In this document: piece by piece, positions 9,855 through 18,617 of the stretch
Layout of the letters: every line of letters begins with the position of its first letter
How positions within the stretch are numbered: position 1 is the first letter of the stretch
From: Bacteroidota bacterium
GTDB taxonomy: Bacteria; Bacteroidota; Bacteroidia; M30B66
Direction: 5' to 3'
DNA length: 33,275 bases
Assembly: GCA_027490225.1 (NCBI GenBank)
Contig: JAIXYK010000002.1
Span: 1-33,275 of the forward strand
Program-made: the position numbers and the translations under genes
Notes under the pieces: model-generated
The model's database searches: none
What the model saw: only the letters and a program-made list of their open reading frames with translations
Told to the model about the DNA's origin: nothing

Positions 9855-10889
9855 ATGAAAAACGCATTCTACATTTCCATTGCATTGGTTGCAGCTACGC
9901 TAACATTGCAGGCACAGGATATTCATTTTTCTAACACAGAATATGCCCCGCTTGTTTTAAATCCGGCGCTTGCCGGCGCAAACAGCCCAATTCAGGCTAA
10001 CATGGCCTATCGTACCCAGTGGGGACAGTTGGGGAGTTCCTTTCGCACTGCAAATGCCTCATTTGATGCCCGTGTAACGCAAGACAATACCAGCAAAAGT
10101 AATTTTCTGGCTTTGGGCCTGTCCTTTTTTAACGACCGCATTGGCGATATGGGTATGGTTACAAACAATGTGGCACTTGCGATTGCCGATCATATTCGCC
10201 TAAATGCGAAAAGCCAGCTTAGCCTTGCTATTAATGCAGGGTATTCGCTCCGTTCATTTGAAAATAGTGATGGCATCTGGGCTTCTCAATATGATGGTGT
10301 TGCTTATAACCCTGGATTGGCAAGTGGAGAAGATTTTAACAACCAAAATTTCGGGTATTTCGATGCAGGTGCAGGTATCTTGTATACGTATGCCAAGAAG
10401 GTTAAAGCAATGGCCAAAAATGCGAATAAGCGGGTAAATGTTGGTGTGGCAGCTTACCACATTACCCGTCCGAATAATTCATTTATTGAACTGGCCTCCG
10501 AAAAATTACCTATACGCTATACGGCATTTGCAAACGCCGATATATCGATTGATGGCACCGATGGCGATATTCTTCCGGGAGTTTATTATCAACGTCAAGG
10601 AACCTTCTCCCAACTATTGTTTGGGTCATATTACAAATACAAGTTTAATAATGGTTCAAATTATACAGGTTTTGAGCGTCCTTTTGCTGTTTCTTTAGGC
10701 ATATTTACCCGTTTGAAAGATTCATACATTGCCAAATTAATGATCGACTGGGATCAGTTTTCGCTTGGTTATGCATATGATTTTACCATTTCATCATTGA
10801 CATTAAACTCTAACAGATTCGGAGCAAGTGAAATCTTTTTGCGTTTTAATGTGGGTGATGGAGGAGGGTTTAGATACAACAGAAAATAA
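9855..10889 (+). CDS. PorP/SprF family T9SS outer-membrane protein (first copy)
   Basis: This is a predicted outer-membrane beta-barrel of the PorP/SprF family. The family is linked to type IX secretion and to attachment of cargo with type B (CHU_C) C-terminal domains. The 344-aa length is normal. The signal peptide is residues 1-20 (ends LQAQ) and is followed by the family's hallmark DIHFSNTEYAPLVLNPALAG. The body has alternating aromatic strands and the conserved WASQYDG and HITRPNNSF blocks. The start is 5 bases after the 960-aa cargo stop, so it sits in the same operon. It lies between the two copies of a 1.2-kb direct repeat, so recombination between them would delete it. It is similar throughout to the second copy at 17351. 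Confidence 0.95.
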   Translation: MKNAFYISIALVAATLTLQAQDIHFSNTEYAPLVLNPALAGANSPIQANMAYRTQWGQLGSSFRTANASFDARVTQDNTSKSNFLALGLSFFNDRIGDMGMVTNNVALAIADHIRLNAKSQLSLAINAGYSLRSFENSDGIWASQYDGVAYNPGLASGEDFNNQNFGYFDAGAGILYTYAKKVKAMAKNANKRVNVGVAAYHITRPNNSFIELASEKLPIRYTAFANADISIDGTDGDILPGVYYQRQGTFSQLLFGSYYKYKFNNGSNYTGFERPFAVSLGIFTRLKDSYIAKLMIDWDQFSLGYAYDFTISSLTLNSNRFGASEIFLRFNVGDGGGFRYNRK

Positions 10890-11020
10890 TTCATCTCTGC
10901 TTGTCGTGCTGTTGAAACCTTTTGGTTTTATCCAACTACTCGAAATTCATAAAACCCTAAATCAATTAACTTTATCGTTTGTAAATTGTTTCTTCTTAAA
11001 CCCAATAACCATCCAAACTC

Positions 11021-14000
11021 ATGACTCAATTAAGGAAACCAACATTACTCCTGCTTCTGTGGTTGATAACAAACTATTTGCAGGCTCAAAAACAAGCCAA
11101 CATCTGGCATTTTGGCACTGGGCAAGCGCTCGATTTTTCGAGTGGTGAGCCTGTTTTTATTGCTGGGAGTGAAATGTTTTCTTTTGAAGGTTCTTCTTCT
11201 TACTGCGATTCTTTAGGTAACCTACTTTTTTATACCAACGGTGGCGGGCGTGAACCCGATTTTAGTGGACAAGACGGAGGCCATATTTGGAATCGTAACA
11301 ACGCTATAATACACGATATGCTGGGAACACAAGGTGGAGGTTTCAGCGCTGCACAATCTTCTGTAATTGTTGAGGCACCTAACCAGCCAAGTAAATATTA
11401 TGTGTTTACTATGGATGAAGGCGAATTCAATGTCGGTGCTTCACCTGCAACAAATACAGCTCAACCGAATGGTCGTGGGCTCAGCTATTTTACCGTGGAT
11501 ATGACTTTGAATGGAGGCTTAGGTGGAGTTGTAGATATTGACCAACGCATTTTTACTCCTTCTTTCGAAGGTTTATGCGCCATTCGTCATTCCAACCAAC
11601 AAGATTTTTGGATGTTAATTAATCAAGACACATTGGGAATTGGTGTTTACAGGTTAAGTGCTGCTGGAGTCTCATTTGTGAATACCTATACAGCTATAGG
11701 CCCTAATTTTGGAATTATAAAAGCCTCACCAAATGGCGCTTTTGTGAGGGCTGGTAGTAATTTGATCAGCTTTAATAATACAACAGGTCAACTCTCAAAT
11801 CCCATTTCTTTACCAAGTACTGCAGATGCGTTTGAATTTTCACCTAATAGCAATTTCCTATATGAGGTAACTAATGACAATAACGTTTTTACTGTTTCTA
11901 GGTATAATTTACAAGCAAGTAATATTGCCTTTAGTAATGAACTAGTAGGAACAATCAATACCAACTTATCAGGGCTAGGACAAATGCAGCTTGGTCCAGA
12001 TGGAAAAATTTATTTTTTGGAAATATCTTTTACAGATCAATCTGTTAAACTAAATAGAATTTCCTGCCCAAATACTACTACACCTTTTGTAGAGCAAAAC
12101 GTTTTTGAATCTTTGAATACAGATACATATTTTGGTCTACCTAATTTCCCAGCATGGATTTTTGAAAACAATGATAACATTTCAGTAAATCTAGGTCCTG
12201 AAAATTTGGTGCTCTGCGAATTAGATTTTCCTTACACTTTAAACGCACAGAATCCAGGAGCAACTTATCTTTGGTCAACAGGGCAGACTACTCAAACCAT
12301 TCAAATTACCCAACCAGGCAATTATTCCGTTCAAGTAACTGACTTATGTGGTATTGGAACCGATACCATCATCATTTCGCCGTGTTCGATAACCTCAGAA
12401 TGCAACCTCTTTGATTTGGGCGATACGCTCACCGTTTGTGGCAACGATACCCTTCAGCTTCAAGCCGATTTAAGCAGCTTTTCCAATGTAACAGGCCTGT
12501 CGTGGTCCGGTGGTTCTGGAACTTTTATACCTTCTGATACAGTTGCAGCTCCGCGCTACGTGCCAACTGCTGCAGAAAGAACACAGGGCTTTGTGAATTT
12601 AAGCTTGCTTGTAAATGCTACTAACACCGTTGCTGGACAGGAAGGAAAACTCATCGCATACGACCATTTGGGCGCGGATTTGATTTTTTACATTTCTCCG
12701 CTCGATGGAAGTATCGATACCATTCAGGACAATGCCGGCGACGACTGGATTGCAACCGGATTTGAAAGTTCTACATCTACACTCTATGGTTTTTCGGTTT
12801 TTCAAGGCCTTGGAAGTATAGATATTCAAACAGCAGCCGAAACACCCATTACGTTTGGCTATCAAGAAAATATATTTGCAGGCGAGTTCGATAATACAAA
12901 CGGTATTTTTTATGCAGTTGGTGTTTTGCCTTCTCCTTTGGGAGATCCCGTAAACCAGCAATTGTATAGCGTAAACACAAGTACAGGTGCACTTAATATT
13001 ATTGGAGATATAAATCTTCAAACTATTTCCTCCTTTTATTACGGCATTGTCGATGGTATTAATGGGCTTGCCTATGATCCGCAGGGAAATATTTTATATG
13101 GGATTTCATACAGTGGGAATCTTTACAGCATCAGTGTAAGCGATGCAACCACAACATTGATGGGCCCAACTCAAAATGACTGTAGAGGTCTTGCCTATGA
13201 TGCATCAACCCAAAAACTTTGGGCCATTAGTTCGAATGCAACGCTTTATGAAATAGATAAAAACACCGGCAATATCCTTTCAACCGTTCCTTGTCAAGAA
13301 GAGTTTGGTTTTATTACCTCACTTACTTATGCGCCGCCAGCTATTGAGATTCAGGAATTCACTTGCACAGACAGTTTACATGTGGTGCTATCGTCAGATA
13401 ATTTCTTAAACCTAGGCAATGACACCTTACTTTGCAATACCCCTGAATTTACGCTTTCTCAACCCGGCTTGAGTAATTACCTCTGGCAGGATGGTAGCGA
13501 AGATGCTGTGTTTTCTGCCGATAGCACCGGTTTGTATACCTTGCAAGCCAGCAATGCAGCCGGATGTGTGGATAGAGATTCCATCAGCATTCAGTTTGTT
13601 AATGTAAGCACAACAGTTACCGCTACTTCCAACGGTTCTTTGCTTTGCGATACCGTTCAATTAAAAGCCTTTGGTGGTAACACTTACTCATGGTCGCCTT
13701 CCAATGGATTAAGTTGTGACACTTGTTTTAATCCTTTGGCTTTTCCTTCAGAAACTACCACGTATATTGTTACAGGATTAGATACCAATGGATGTTTCGA
13801 TGCTGCTGAGGTAATTGTTAATGCAAGTGGTCCCTGCGGCGATATTGTAATTCCAAATACATTTTCTCCAAATGGTGATAACATAAACGATTTGTTTGTA
13901 ATCGAAAATCTAGAAGGTTTTAAAAATGTTAGTCTTAAGATTTTTAACAGATGGGGAAGATTACTCTACCAAAGCGATGATTACCAAAATACTTGGGATG

Positions 14001-14098
14001 GAGGTAATGCTACGGATGGAACCTACTTTTATGTTTTATTTGTTCCAACTGCATCCATAAAAGATTATAAAGGTACTATTACAATACTAAGCAATTAA
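11021..14098 (+). CDS. T9SS type B cargo protein, canonical CTD (1025 aa)
   Basis: This is a secreted surface protein. The signal peptide is residues 1-23 (ends LQAQ). Residues 24 to about 390 form the propeller-like domain (NIWHFGTGQALDFSSG, NLLFYTNGG, MTLNGGLGGV). Residues about 395-455 form a small PKD-like domain (LNAQNPGATYLWSTGQ) closely shared with the next gene. Residues 464-861 are the duplicated module matching 8143-9336, and 863-940 are Ig-like. Residues about 940-1025 are the sorting domain. Unlike three neighbours, this one is the canonical type, FSPNGDNINDLF...NRWGRLLYQS...WDG, without the cysteine pattern. No PorP gene directly follows; the next cargo gene starts 34 bases later, so the three genes 11021-18367 may form one transcript ending in PorP. 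Its N-terminal part resembles the 1068-aa neighbour, while its middle matches the 960-aa gene, so it is mosaic. Confidence 0.92.
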   Translation: MTQLRKPTLLLLLWLITNYLQAQKQANIWHFGTGQALDFSSGEPVFIAGSEMFSFEGSSSYCDSLGNLLFYTNGGGREPDFSGQDGGHIWNRNNAIIHDMLGTQGGGFSAAQSSVIVEAPNQPSKYYVFTMDEGEFNVGASPATNTAQPNGRGLSYFTVDMTLNGGLGGVVDIDQRIFTPSFEGLCAIRHSNQQDFWMLINQDTLGIGVYRLSAAGVSFVNTYTAIGPNFGIIKASPNGAFVRAGSNLISFNNTTGQLSNPISLPSTADAFEFSPNSNFLYEVTNDNNVFTVSRYNLQASNIAFSNELVGTINTNLSGLGQMQLGPDGKIYFLEISFTDQSVKLNRISCPNTTTPFVEQNVFESLNTDTYFGLPNFPAWIFENNDNISVNLGPENLVLCELDFPYTLNAQNPGATYLWSTGQTTQTIQITQPGNYSVQVTDLCGIGTDTIIISPCSITSECNLFDLGDTLTVCGNDTLQLQADLSSFSNVTGLSWSGGSGTFIPSDTVAAPRYVPTAAERTQGFVNLSLLVNATNTVAGQEGKLIAYDHLGADLIFYISPLDGSIDTIQDNAGDDWIATGFESSTSTLYGFSVFQGLGSIDIQTAAETPITFGYQENIFAGEFDNTNGIFYAVGVLPSPLGDPVNQQLYSVNTSTGALNIIGDINLQTISSFYYGIVDGINGLAYDPQGNILYGISYSGNLYSISVSDATTTLMGPTQNDCRGLAYDASTQKLWAISSNATLYEIDKNTGNILSTVPCQEEFGFITSLTYAPPAIEIQEFTCTDSLHVVLSSDNFLNLGNDTLLCNTPEFTLSQPGLSNYLWQDGSEDAVFSADSTGLYTLQASNAAGCVDRDSISIQFVNVSTTVTATSNGSLLCDTVQLKAFGGNTYSWSPSNGLSCDTCFNPLAFPSETTTYIVTGLDTNGCFDAAEVIVNASGPCGDIVIPNTFSPNGDNINDLFVIENLEGFKNVSLKIFNRWGRLLYQSDDYQNTWDGGNATDGTYFYVLFVPTASIKDYKGTITILSN
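12410..13603 (+). repeat. Duplicated module, copy 2 (pairs with 8143-9336)
   Basis: This is the second copy of the 1194-bp in-frame module, encoding residues 464-861 of the 1025-aa protein. It is in the same orientation as copy 1. Conservation is patchy: the 3' half (to about 13410) is closest, and the part around 13000-13060 is the most diverged. That pattern fits gene conversion or unequal crossing-over better than uniform drift. Confidence 0.9.
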
Positions 14099-14132
14099 GT
14101 TCAACTCTCATTTCAACTAAATAAAATAACTG

Positions 14133-17100
14133 ATGCATTACCGTAACATCATGCAGAATTTAATTTTCTTTTTTTGTACGCTTTTTTCCATCGAAGCATT
14201 TGCCCAAAAACAAGCAAATGTTTGGCATCTTGGCAATAACCGTTCAATAGACTTCAGCAGTGGTGAGCCTGTTGAGATTTCCGGTAGCGCGATTTCTGCT
14301 TATGAAGGATGTGCTTCGTATTGTGACTCGCTCGGAAATATTCTATTCTATAGCAATGGAGGTGGATATGAAACCTTAGGTCCCACTGGAAATATTTGGA
14401 ATGCAGCCAATCAGTCAATCTATGATATGCAAGGTATCGAAGGCGGAGGATACAGCGCAATGCAATCGTCGGTATTTATCGATGCGCCCGGTGAATCTGG
14501 AAAATACTACCTGTTCACCATGGATGATCTTGAATATTATTTGGATGCTTCTGATTCGGTAATGAATGCCCAACCACATGGCAGAGGTTTAAGTTATTTC
14601 AAAATAAATCAAGCGCTTAACAATGGATTAGGAGGCGTAACAGAGACCGAAAGTGTTTATGCTCCTTCGGCTGAAGGCTTATGTGCCGTTAAACATGCAA
14701 ATGGAAACGATTATTGGATTCTCATCAACCAAGATTCATCTGGTATAGGTATCTATAGCGTTACATCAGCTGGTGTGCAGCTTTCTTCTGTTTTTAGCAT
14801 TCCCGAAGGCACATTTTACAAGATAAAAGCTTCGCCCGATGGCACAAAGATTTTTGTTTTGCTTGACGAATTTCCTGCTGATACTGGTATGCTTTTGCAA
14901 TTTAATCCCGCCACAGGAGTCATTTCGAATCCTCAAGAATTAAGCACTTACGAAGGCTTTTTTTATTTTGAATTTTCGCCAAACAGCAGGTACCTCTATT
15001 TTGCTAATGGCACCAAAATCGGACGTTATGATTTAAACAGCAGCAATATTGCCAATTCATATACCTCGTTTTTCGATTTTTCAGGTATCGATGGATTTTC
15101 GTACATCTCCCAAATGCAGCTAGGGCCTGATGGTAAACTGTATGTTTTGTTTGTGGAATACGATAGCGGTATTGGCTTGCCGGTTAATACACTCAACCGA
15201 ATTAATTGTCCCAACACAGCCAGTCCGGCTTTTGATTATGAGGTGTTGACATTTATCGGGAACGACAGTACTGGAAACTTCAACGGCCTCCCCAATTTCC
15301 CCGCTTGGATTTTTCAAAATAATGATGATGTAACAGTTTCTCTAGGCCCTGAAAATTTAGTGCTCTGCGAATCTGATTTTCCATACACACTCAATGCACA
15401 AAACCCAGGCGCAACATATCTATGGTCAACCGGTCAAACAAGCCAAACCATTCAAGTTACACAACCGGGAAATTATACAGTGCAAGTAACTGATGTTTGT
15501 GGAACGGGAAATGGAAATATAAACGTAACTCTTTGCGCCCAAACAACAAATTGTATTGAATTTTTGCCAACTGGTGTCGCGCAGACTTGGACAGTTCCTG
15601 CTGGTGTTGATAGCATATCTGTAAAAATGTGGGGCGCTGCAGGCGGTGGTGGTCCAGATTCTACAAATAATGCGGGAGGTGGCGGTGGTTATACAGAATT
15701 TAGCTTGCCAGTAACTCCTGGAGATATTTTACAAATAGCAGTTGGCACAGGCGGTCAACCAGCAAACGGAAATACTGGTGGCAATGGCGGCTGGCCTGCA
15801 GGTGGCGATGGCGGTGACGGAAATCGCAACGAAGAAAACTTTGGAATTCCTACAGATGTCGGCGGCGGCGGCGGGGGCGGCGGAAAAACGGCAATAAGAA
15901 TGGCGGGAAGCATCAATGAACTTTTAGCAATTGCAGGCGGTGGCGGTGGTGCTGCATACAACCGCGCAGGTGGAGCAGGAGGAGGGCTGCAAGCAGAATA
16001 CACCGCAGCCTCTAATTCATTTAATGTAAATGGTTTTGGTGGCACCCAAACGGCTGGTGGTGCACCCGGTAACAATGATTTTTGTCCTCCACCTGTTTCA
16101 GGACAACCAGGAACTTCTTTGGCTGGTGGCAACGGTGCTAATGACCTTACTTTTCTCAATACTGGCGGCGGCGGCGGTGGCGATGGATTTTTTGGTGGCG
16201 GAGGAGGTAGCAGTCACGATGGTTGTTTTGGTGTTGGCTCTACAGGCGGTGGTGGTAGCGGATATTTATGCGCAACTTGCCCTGGAATTTCAGGAAATAC
16301 CATAACAGGAGGATTTTTTGGAGTGCCAGCAAATGAAACAGATGCATTACTTACCAGTTATCCTGGAACCGCAACTGGCGTAAATAGCGCGAATGGCGGT
16401 GGTGGACTGGTGCAAATCTGCTGGAATTCAAACAATACTGGTTGCCAAACCATAAACGTAAGCCTCACTGTATCTAATTGTGGAACCTACACTTCCGCAG
16501 CTGGTAATAATTACACACAAACAGGTACATTTACAGAAACATTTTTGGCTGCTAATGGCTGCGATAGCATTCTTACCCTAAACCTAACCATTAACGCTAT
16601 TCCCAATGTTTCTGTTACTACAGTTTCTGCTAGCTGCAATAATACCGGAGGAAGCGCAACGGCAGCAGTTACTGGTGGAACTCCAAATTTTACCTATAGT
16701 TGGTCACCTTCAAATACAAACACTGCCATTGCTACAAATTTACCATCAGGCAATTATACCGTAGTAGTTACTGATGCCAATGGCTGCATCGATTCAAGTG
16801 CAGCAATTGTAGGGATTTTACCTGGTCCAGATATTTTTGTAAGTCCTGATAATACCACAATTTTACTTGGCGATTCCGTTCAATTACAAGCTTTTGGTGG
16901 CAACACATACACATGGTCTCCTTCCAGTGGTTTAAGTTGCGACACTTGTTCAAATCCTGTTGCGTCACCTACAGTTACTACCACATACATTGTTACAGGA
17001 CTTGATAACAACGGTTGTTTCAATGCTGCCGAAGCAATTGTAAATGTGAATAGTCCGTGCGGAGAAGTTTTTGTGCCTACCATTTTTTCACCCGACGACA

Positions 17101-17339
17101 CAGGCCCAACTTCAAATGAAACCCTTTGTATTTTTGGTAATTGTATCAAAGAATTAAATTATGAAGTGTATAACCGATGGGGCCAAAAAGTCTTTCAATC
17201 TTCAGAAAAAAGCTCCTGCTGGGATGGCACATTTAATGGGAAACCATCAGAAAGTGGCGCATACGTTTATAAAGTTTATTACCTGTTAAACGATGGCACA
17301 AGTAAAGAAGAAGCAGGAAATTTAACATTAATCAGATAA
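14133..17339 (+). CDS. T9SS type B cargo protein with ALK/LTK-like glycine-rich domain (1068 aa)
   Basis: This is a secreted surface protein. The ATG at 14133 gives a 25-residue signal peptide; an ATG at 14151 would give a tighter one (MQNLIFFFCTLFSIEAFAQ) and is equally plausible. Residues 26 to about 400 form the family's propeller-like domain and about 400-470 a PKD-like domain shared with the preceding gene. Residues about 478-770 form a glycine-rich domain opening with QTWTVPAGVDSISVKMWGA, followed by several GGGGG stretches and VTPGDILQIAVGTGG. This is the layout of the glycine-rich family (Pfam Gly_rich) seen in ALK/LTK receptors. Next come a CDSILTLNLTI repeat, a SprB-like repeat (about 826-890), an Ig-like domain (892-975) and a Cys-rich type B sorting domain (976-1068, NRWGQK, CWDGTF). 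A PorP/SprF gene begins 11 bases after the stop, its likely secretion partner. The ligand is unknown. Confidence 0.92.
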   Translation: MHYRNIMQNLIFFFCTLFSIEAFAQKQANVWHLGNNRSIDFSSGEPVEISGSAISAYEGCASYCDSLGNILFYSNGGGYETLGPTGNIWNAANQSIYDMQGIEGGGYSAMQSSVFIDAPGESGKYYLFTMDDLEYYLDASDSVMNAQPHGRGLSYFKINQALNNGLGGVTETESVYAPSAEGLCAVKHANGNDYWILINQDSSGIGIYSVTSAGVQLSSVFSIPEGTFYKIKASPDGTKIFVLLDEFPADTGMLLQFNPATGVISNPQELSTYEGFFYFEFSPNSRYLYFANGTKIGRYDLNSSNIANSYTSFFDFSGIDGFSYISQMQLGPDGKLYVLFVEYDSGIGLPVNTLNRINCPNTASPAFDYEVLTFIGNDSTGNFNGLPNFPAWIFQNNDDVTVSLGPENLVLCESDFPYTLNAQNPGATYLWSTGQTSQTIQVTQPGNYTVQVTDVCGTGNGNINVTLCAQTTNCIEFLPTGVAQTWTVPAGVDSISVKMWGAAGGGGPDSTNNAGGGGGYTEFSLPVTPGDILQIAVGTGGQPANGNTGGNGGWPAGGDGGDGNRNEENFGIPTDVGGGGGGGGKTAIRMAGSINELLAIAGGGGGAAYNRAGGAGGGLQAEYTAASNSFNVNGFGGTQTAGGAPGNNDFCPPPVSGQPGTSLAGGNGANDLTFLNTGGGGGGDGFFGGGGGSSHDGCFGVGSTGGGGSGYLCATCPGISGNTITGGFFGVPANETDALLTSYPGTATGVNSANGGGGLVQICWNSNNTGCQTINVSLTVSNCGTYTSAAGNNYTQTGTFTETFLAANGCDSILTLNLTINAIPNVSVTTVSASCNNTGGSATAAVTGGTPNFTYSWSPSNTNTAIATNLPSGNYTVVVTDANGCIDSSAAIVGILPGPDIFVSPDNTTILLGDSVQLQAFGGNTYTWSPSSGLSCDTCSNPVASPTVTTTYIVTGLDNNGCFNAAEAIVNVNSPCGEVFVPTIFSPDDTGPTSNETLCIFGNCIKELNYEVYNRWGQKVFQSSEKSSCWDGTFNGKPSESGAYVYKVYYLLNDGTSKEEAGNLTLIR

Positions 17340-17350
17340 TTCTAAAGGCC

Positions 17351-18367
17351 ATGAAATTCAAATATATATGCTTAGTTTTTGTCTGCTTATTTGTTAAAAA
17401 CTTATATGCGCAGGACATTCATTTTTCTCAAATAGAATTTACGCCATTAGCATTAAATCCTGCATTTGCGGGCGCTACCAACACCATGCAAGGCATTGTA
17501 AGTTACAGAAGCCAGTGGAACAGTGTTGCTAAACCTTTTCAAACTTCATCTGCCAATTTTGATGTACTATTAAACCGTGAAGCCAAAAAACGAAAAGGAA
17601 ATTTTGGTTTAGGAATCTTCTTTTTCAACGACCAAGCGGGTGAACCCAAAATCACTACTAACATTGTAAACTTACATTTAACCTATCACCTTATTATTCA
17701 GAAAAAAAGCACATTCGGCTTAGGAATTTATACTGGTTACGGTCAAAAAGCAATTGGAGCTATAGACGGTCGCTGGGCATCTCAATACGATGGAAGTTCT
17801 TTTAATGCTGCTTTGCCAAATGGTGAACCGCTCAATTCTCCCAATTACAGCTATTTAGATGCAGGAGCAGGCTTGTTGTACACCTATTCAAATACCAATG
17901 GATACATGACACAAAACAAAAACCGTAAGCTAAATGTAGGTTTTGGTGTGTACCATTTAAATAGACCCAACAATTCGTTTGTAAGCGACAATGGATTAGA
18001 AAGATTAAATATGCGTTTTTCCACTTACATAAACGGTGAAATTGGTATTGAAAATACAAATGTTTGTTTTTTACCCGGAATTTATTACCAAAACCAGGGC
18101 AATGCCAATGAGTTATTGCTCGGCACTTATTATAAATACATTTTCAACAGCGGCGCAATTTACACAGGAAACAGAAAACCACTTTCCATGTCCATTGGCT
18201 TATTTGCGAGGGTTAAAGATGCTGTTGTTGGCAAAATTTTACTCGATTGGGACAGGTATTCCATGGGCATGAGTTACGACATCAATACCTCCGGACTCTC
18301 TTCCATTTCGGCCTACCGAGGAGGCTTTGAAATTTTCTTAAGATACAGTGTGCTCCAAAAGCGCTAG
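17351..18367 (+). CDS. PorP/SprF family T9SS outer-membrane protein (second copy)
   Basis: This is a predicted outer-membrane beta-barrel, 338 aa, homologous along its full length to the protein at 9855. The signal peptide is residues 1-20 (ends LYAQ) and is followed by the family motif DIHFSQIEFTPLALNPAFAG. Conserved internal blocks include WASQYDG, YLDAGAGLLYTYS, HLNRPNNSF and LPGIYYQNQG. It starts 11 bases after the 1068-aa cargo gene and closes the same-strand cargo array. A strong 15-bp hairpin lies 25 bases past its stop, which suggests the transcript ends or is processed there. Its role, by family, is export or anchoring of type B cargo, most likely its direct upstream neighbour. Confidence 0.95.
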   Translation: MKFKYICLVFVCLFVKNLYAQDIHFSQIEFTPLALNPAFAGATNTMQGIVSYRSQWNSVAKPFQTSSANFDVLLNREAKKRKGNFGLGIFFFNDQAGEPKITTNIVNLHLTYHLIIQKKSTFGLGIYTGYGQKAIGAIDGRWASQYDGSSFNAALPNGEPLNSPNYSYLDAGAGLLYTYSNTNGYMTQNKNRKLNVGFGVYHLNRPNNSFVSDNGLERLNMRFSTYINGEIGIENTNVCFLPGIYYQNQGNANELLLGTYYKYIFNSGAIYTGNRKPLSMSIGLFARVKDAVVGKILLDWDRYSMGMSYDINTSGLSSISAYRGGFEIFLRYSVLQKR

Positions 18368-18391
18368 AAAGTTAACTTTTAATGGGCGTTC

Positions 18392-18431
18392 CCTTTGTGC
18401 TAAAATTGCTAAACGCATTTTAGCACAAAGG
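18392..18431. terminator. Perfect 15-bp hairpin after the PorP gene
   Basis: The arms at 18392-18406 and 18417-18431 are perfectly complementary (CCTTTGTGCTAAAAT and its reverse complement) with a 10-base loop. The hairpin follows the PorP stop by 25 bases. It has no long T tract after it on either strand, so it is not a textbook rho-independent terminator. It could act as a transcript 3'-end stabiliser or part of a repeat element. Confidence 0.5.
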
Positions 18432-18490
18432 TCAGGCTTTCAGCGCCACAAGGTGGCTGCTTCAATCCTTAACGCGGGCATTGGTTTTTA
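18431..18490. repeat. GC-rich intergenic element A
   Basis: This short GC-rich block sits in an AT-rich gap. It has an internal small hairpin (GCCAC-AAG-GTGGC) and the tail TTCAATCCTTAACGCGGGCA. The tail and the opening AGGCTTTC resemble element B at 24111-24191 (AGGCTGTC ... ATCCTGGCGCGGGCATT). It looks like one member of a degenerate dispersed repeat family. No coding function is seen between 18368 and 18617. Confidence 0.45.
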
Positions 18491-18617
18491 GTTGGGCAAA
18501 AGGTTTTTTGATTCAGCTTTTTGGCTTCTTATTTAACAGTTTTCAAAATCAGACTTTGTAAAACTAATTTCATATTTTTCGACATTTAACAATTGAAAAA
18601 TAATTGAGCAAAATAAA

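Noticed and set aside
12599-13021. 140-codon open frame on the minus strand
   Set aside because: It lies wholly inside the duplicated module of the 1025-aa gene, with an unlikely Cys-rich composition and no recognisable domain.
15755-16159. 134-codon proline-rich open frame on the minus strand
   Set aside because: It is the antisense of the glycine-rich GGN codons of the 1068-aa cargo gene; poly-Gly coding gives poly-Pro on the other strand. No independent support.
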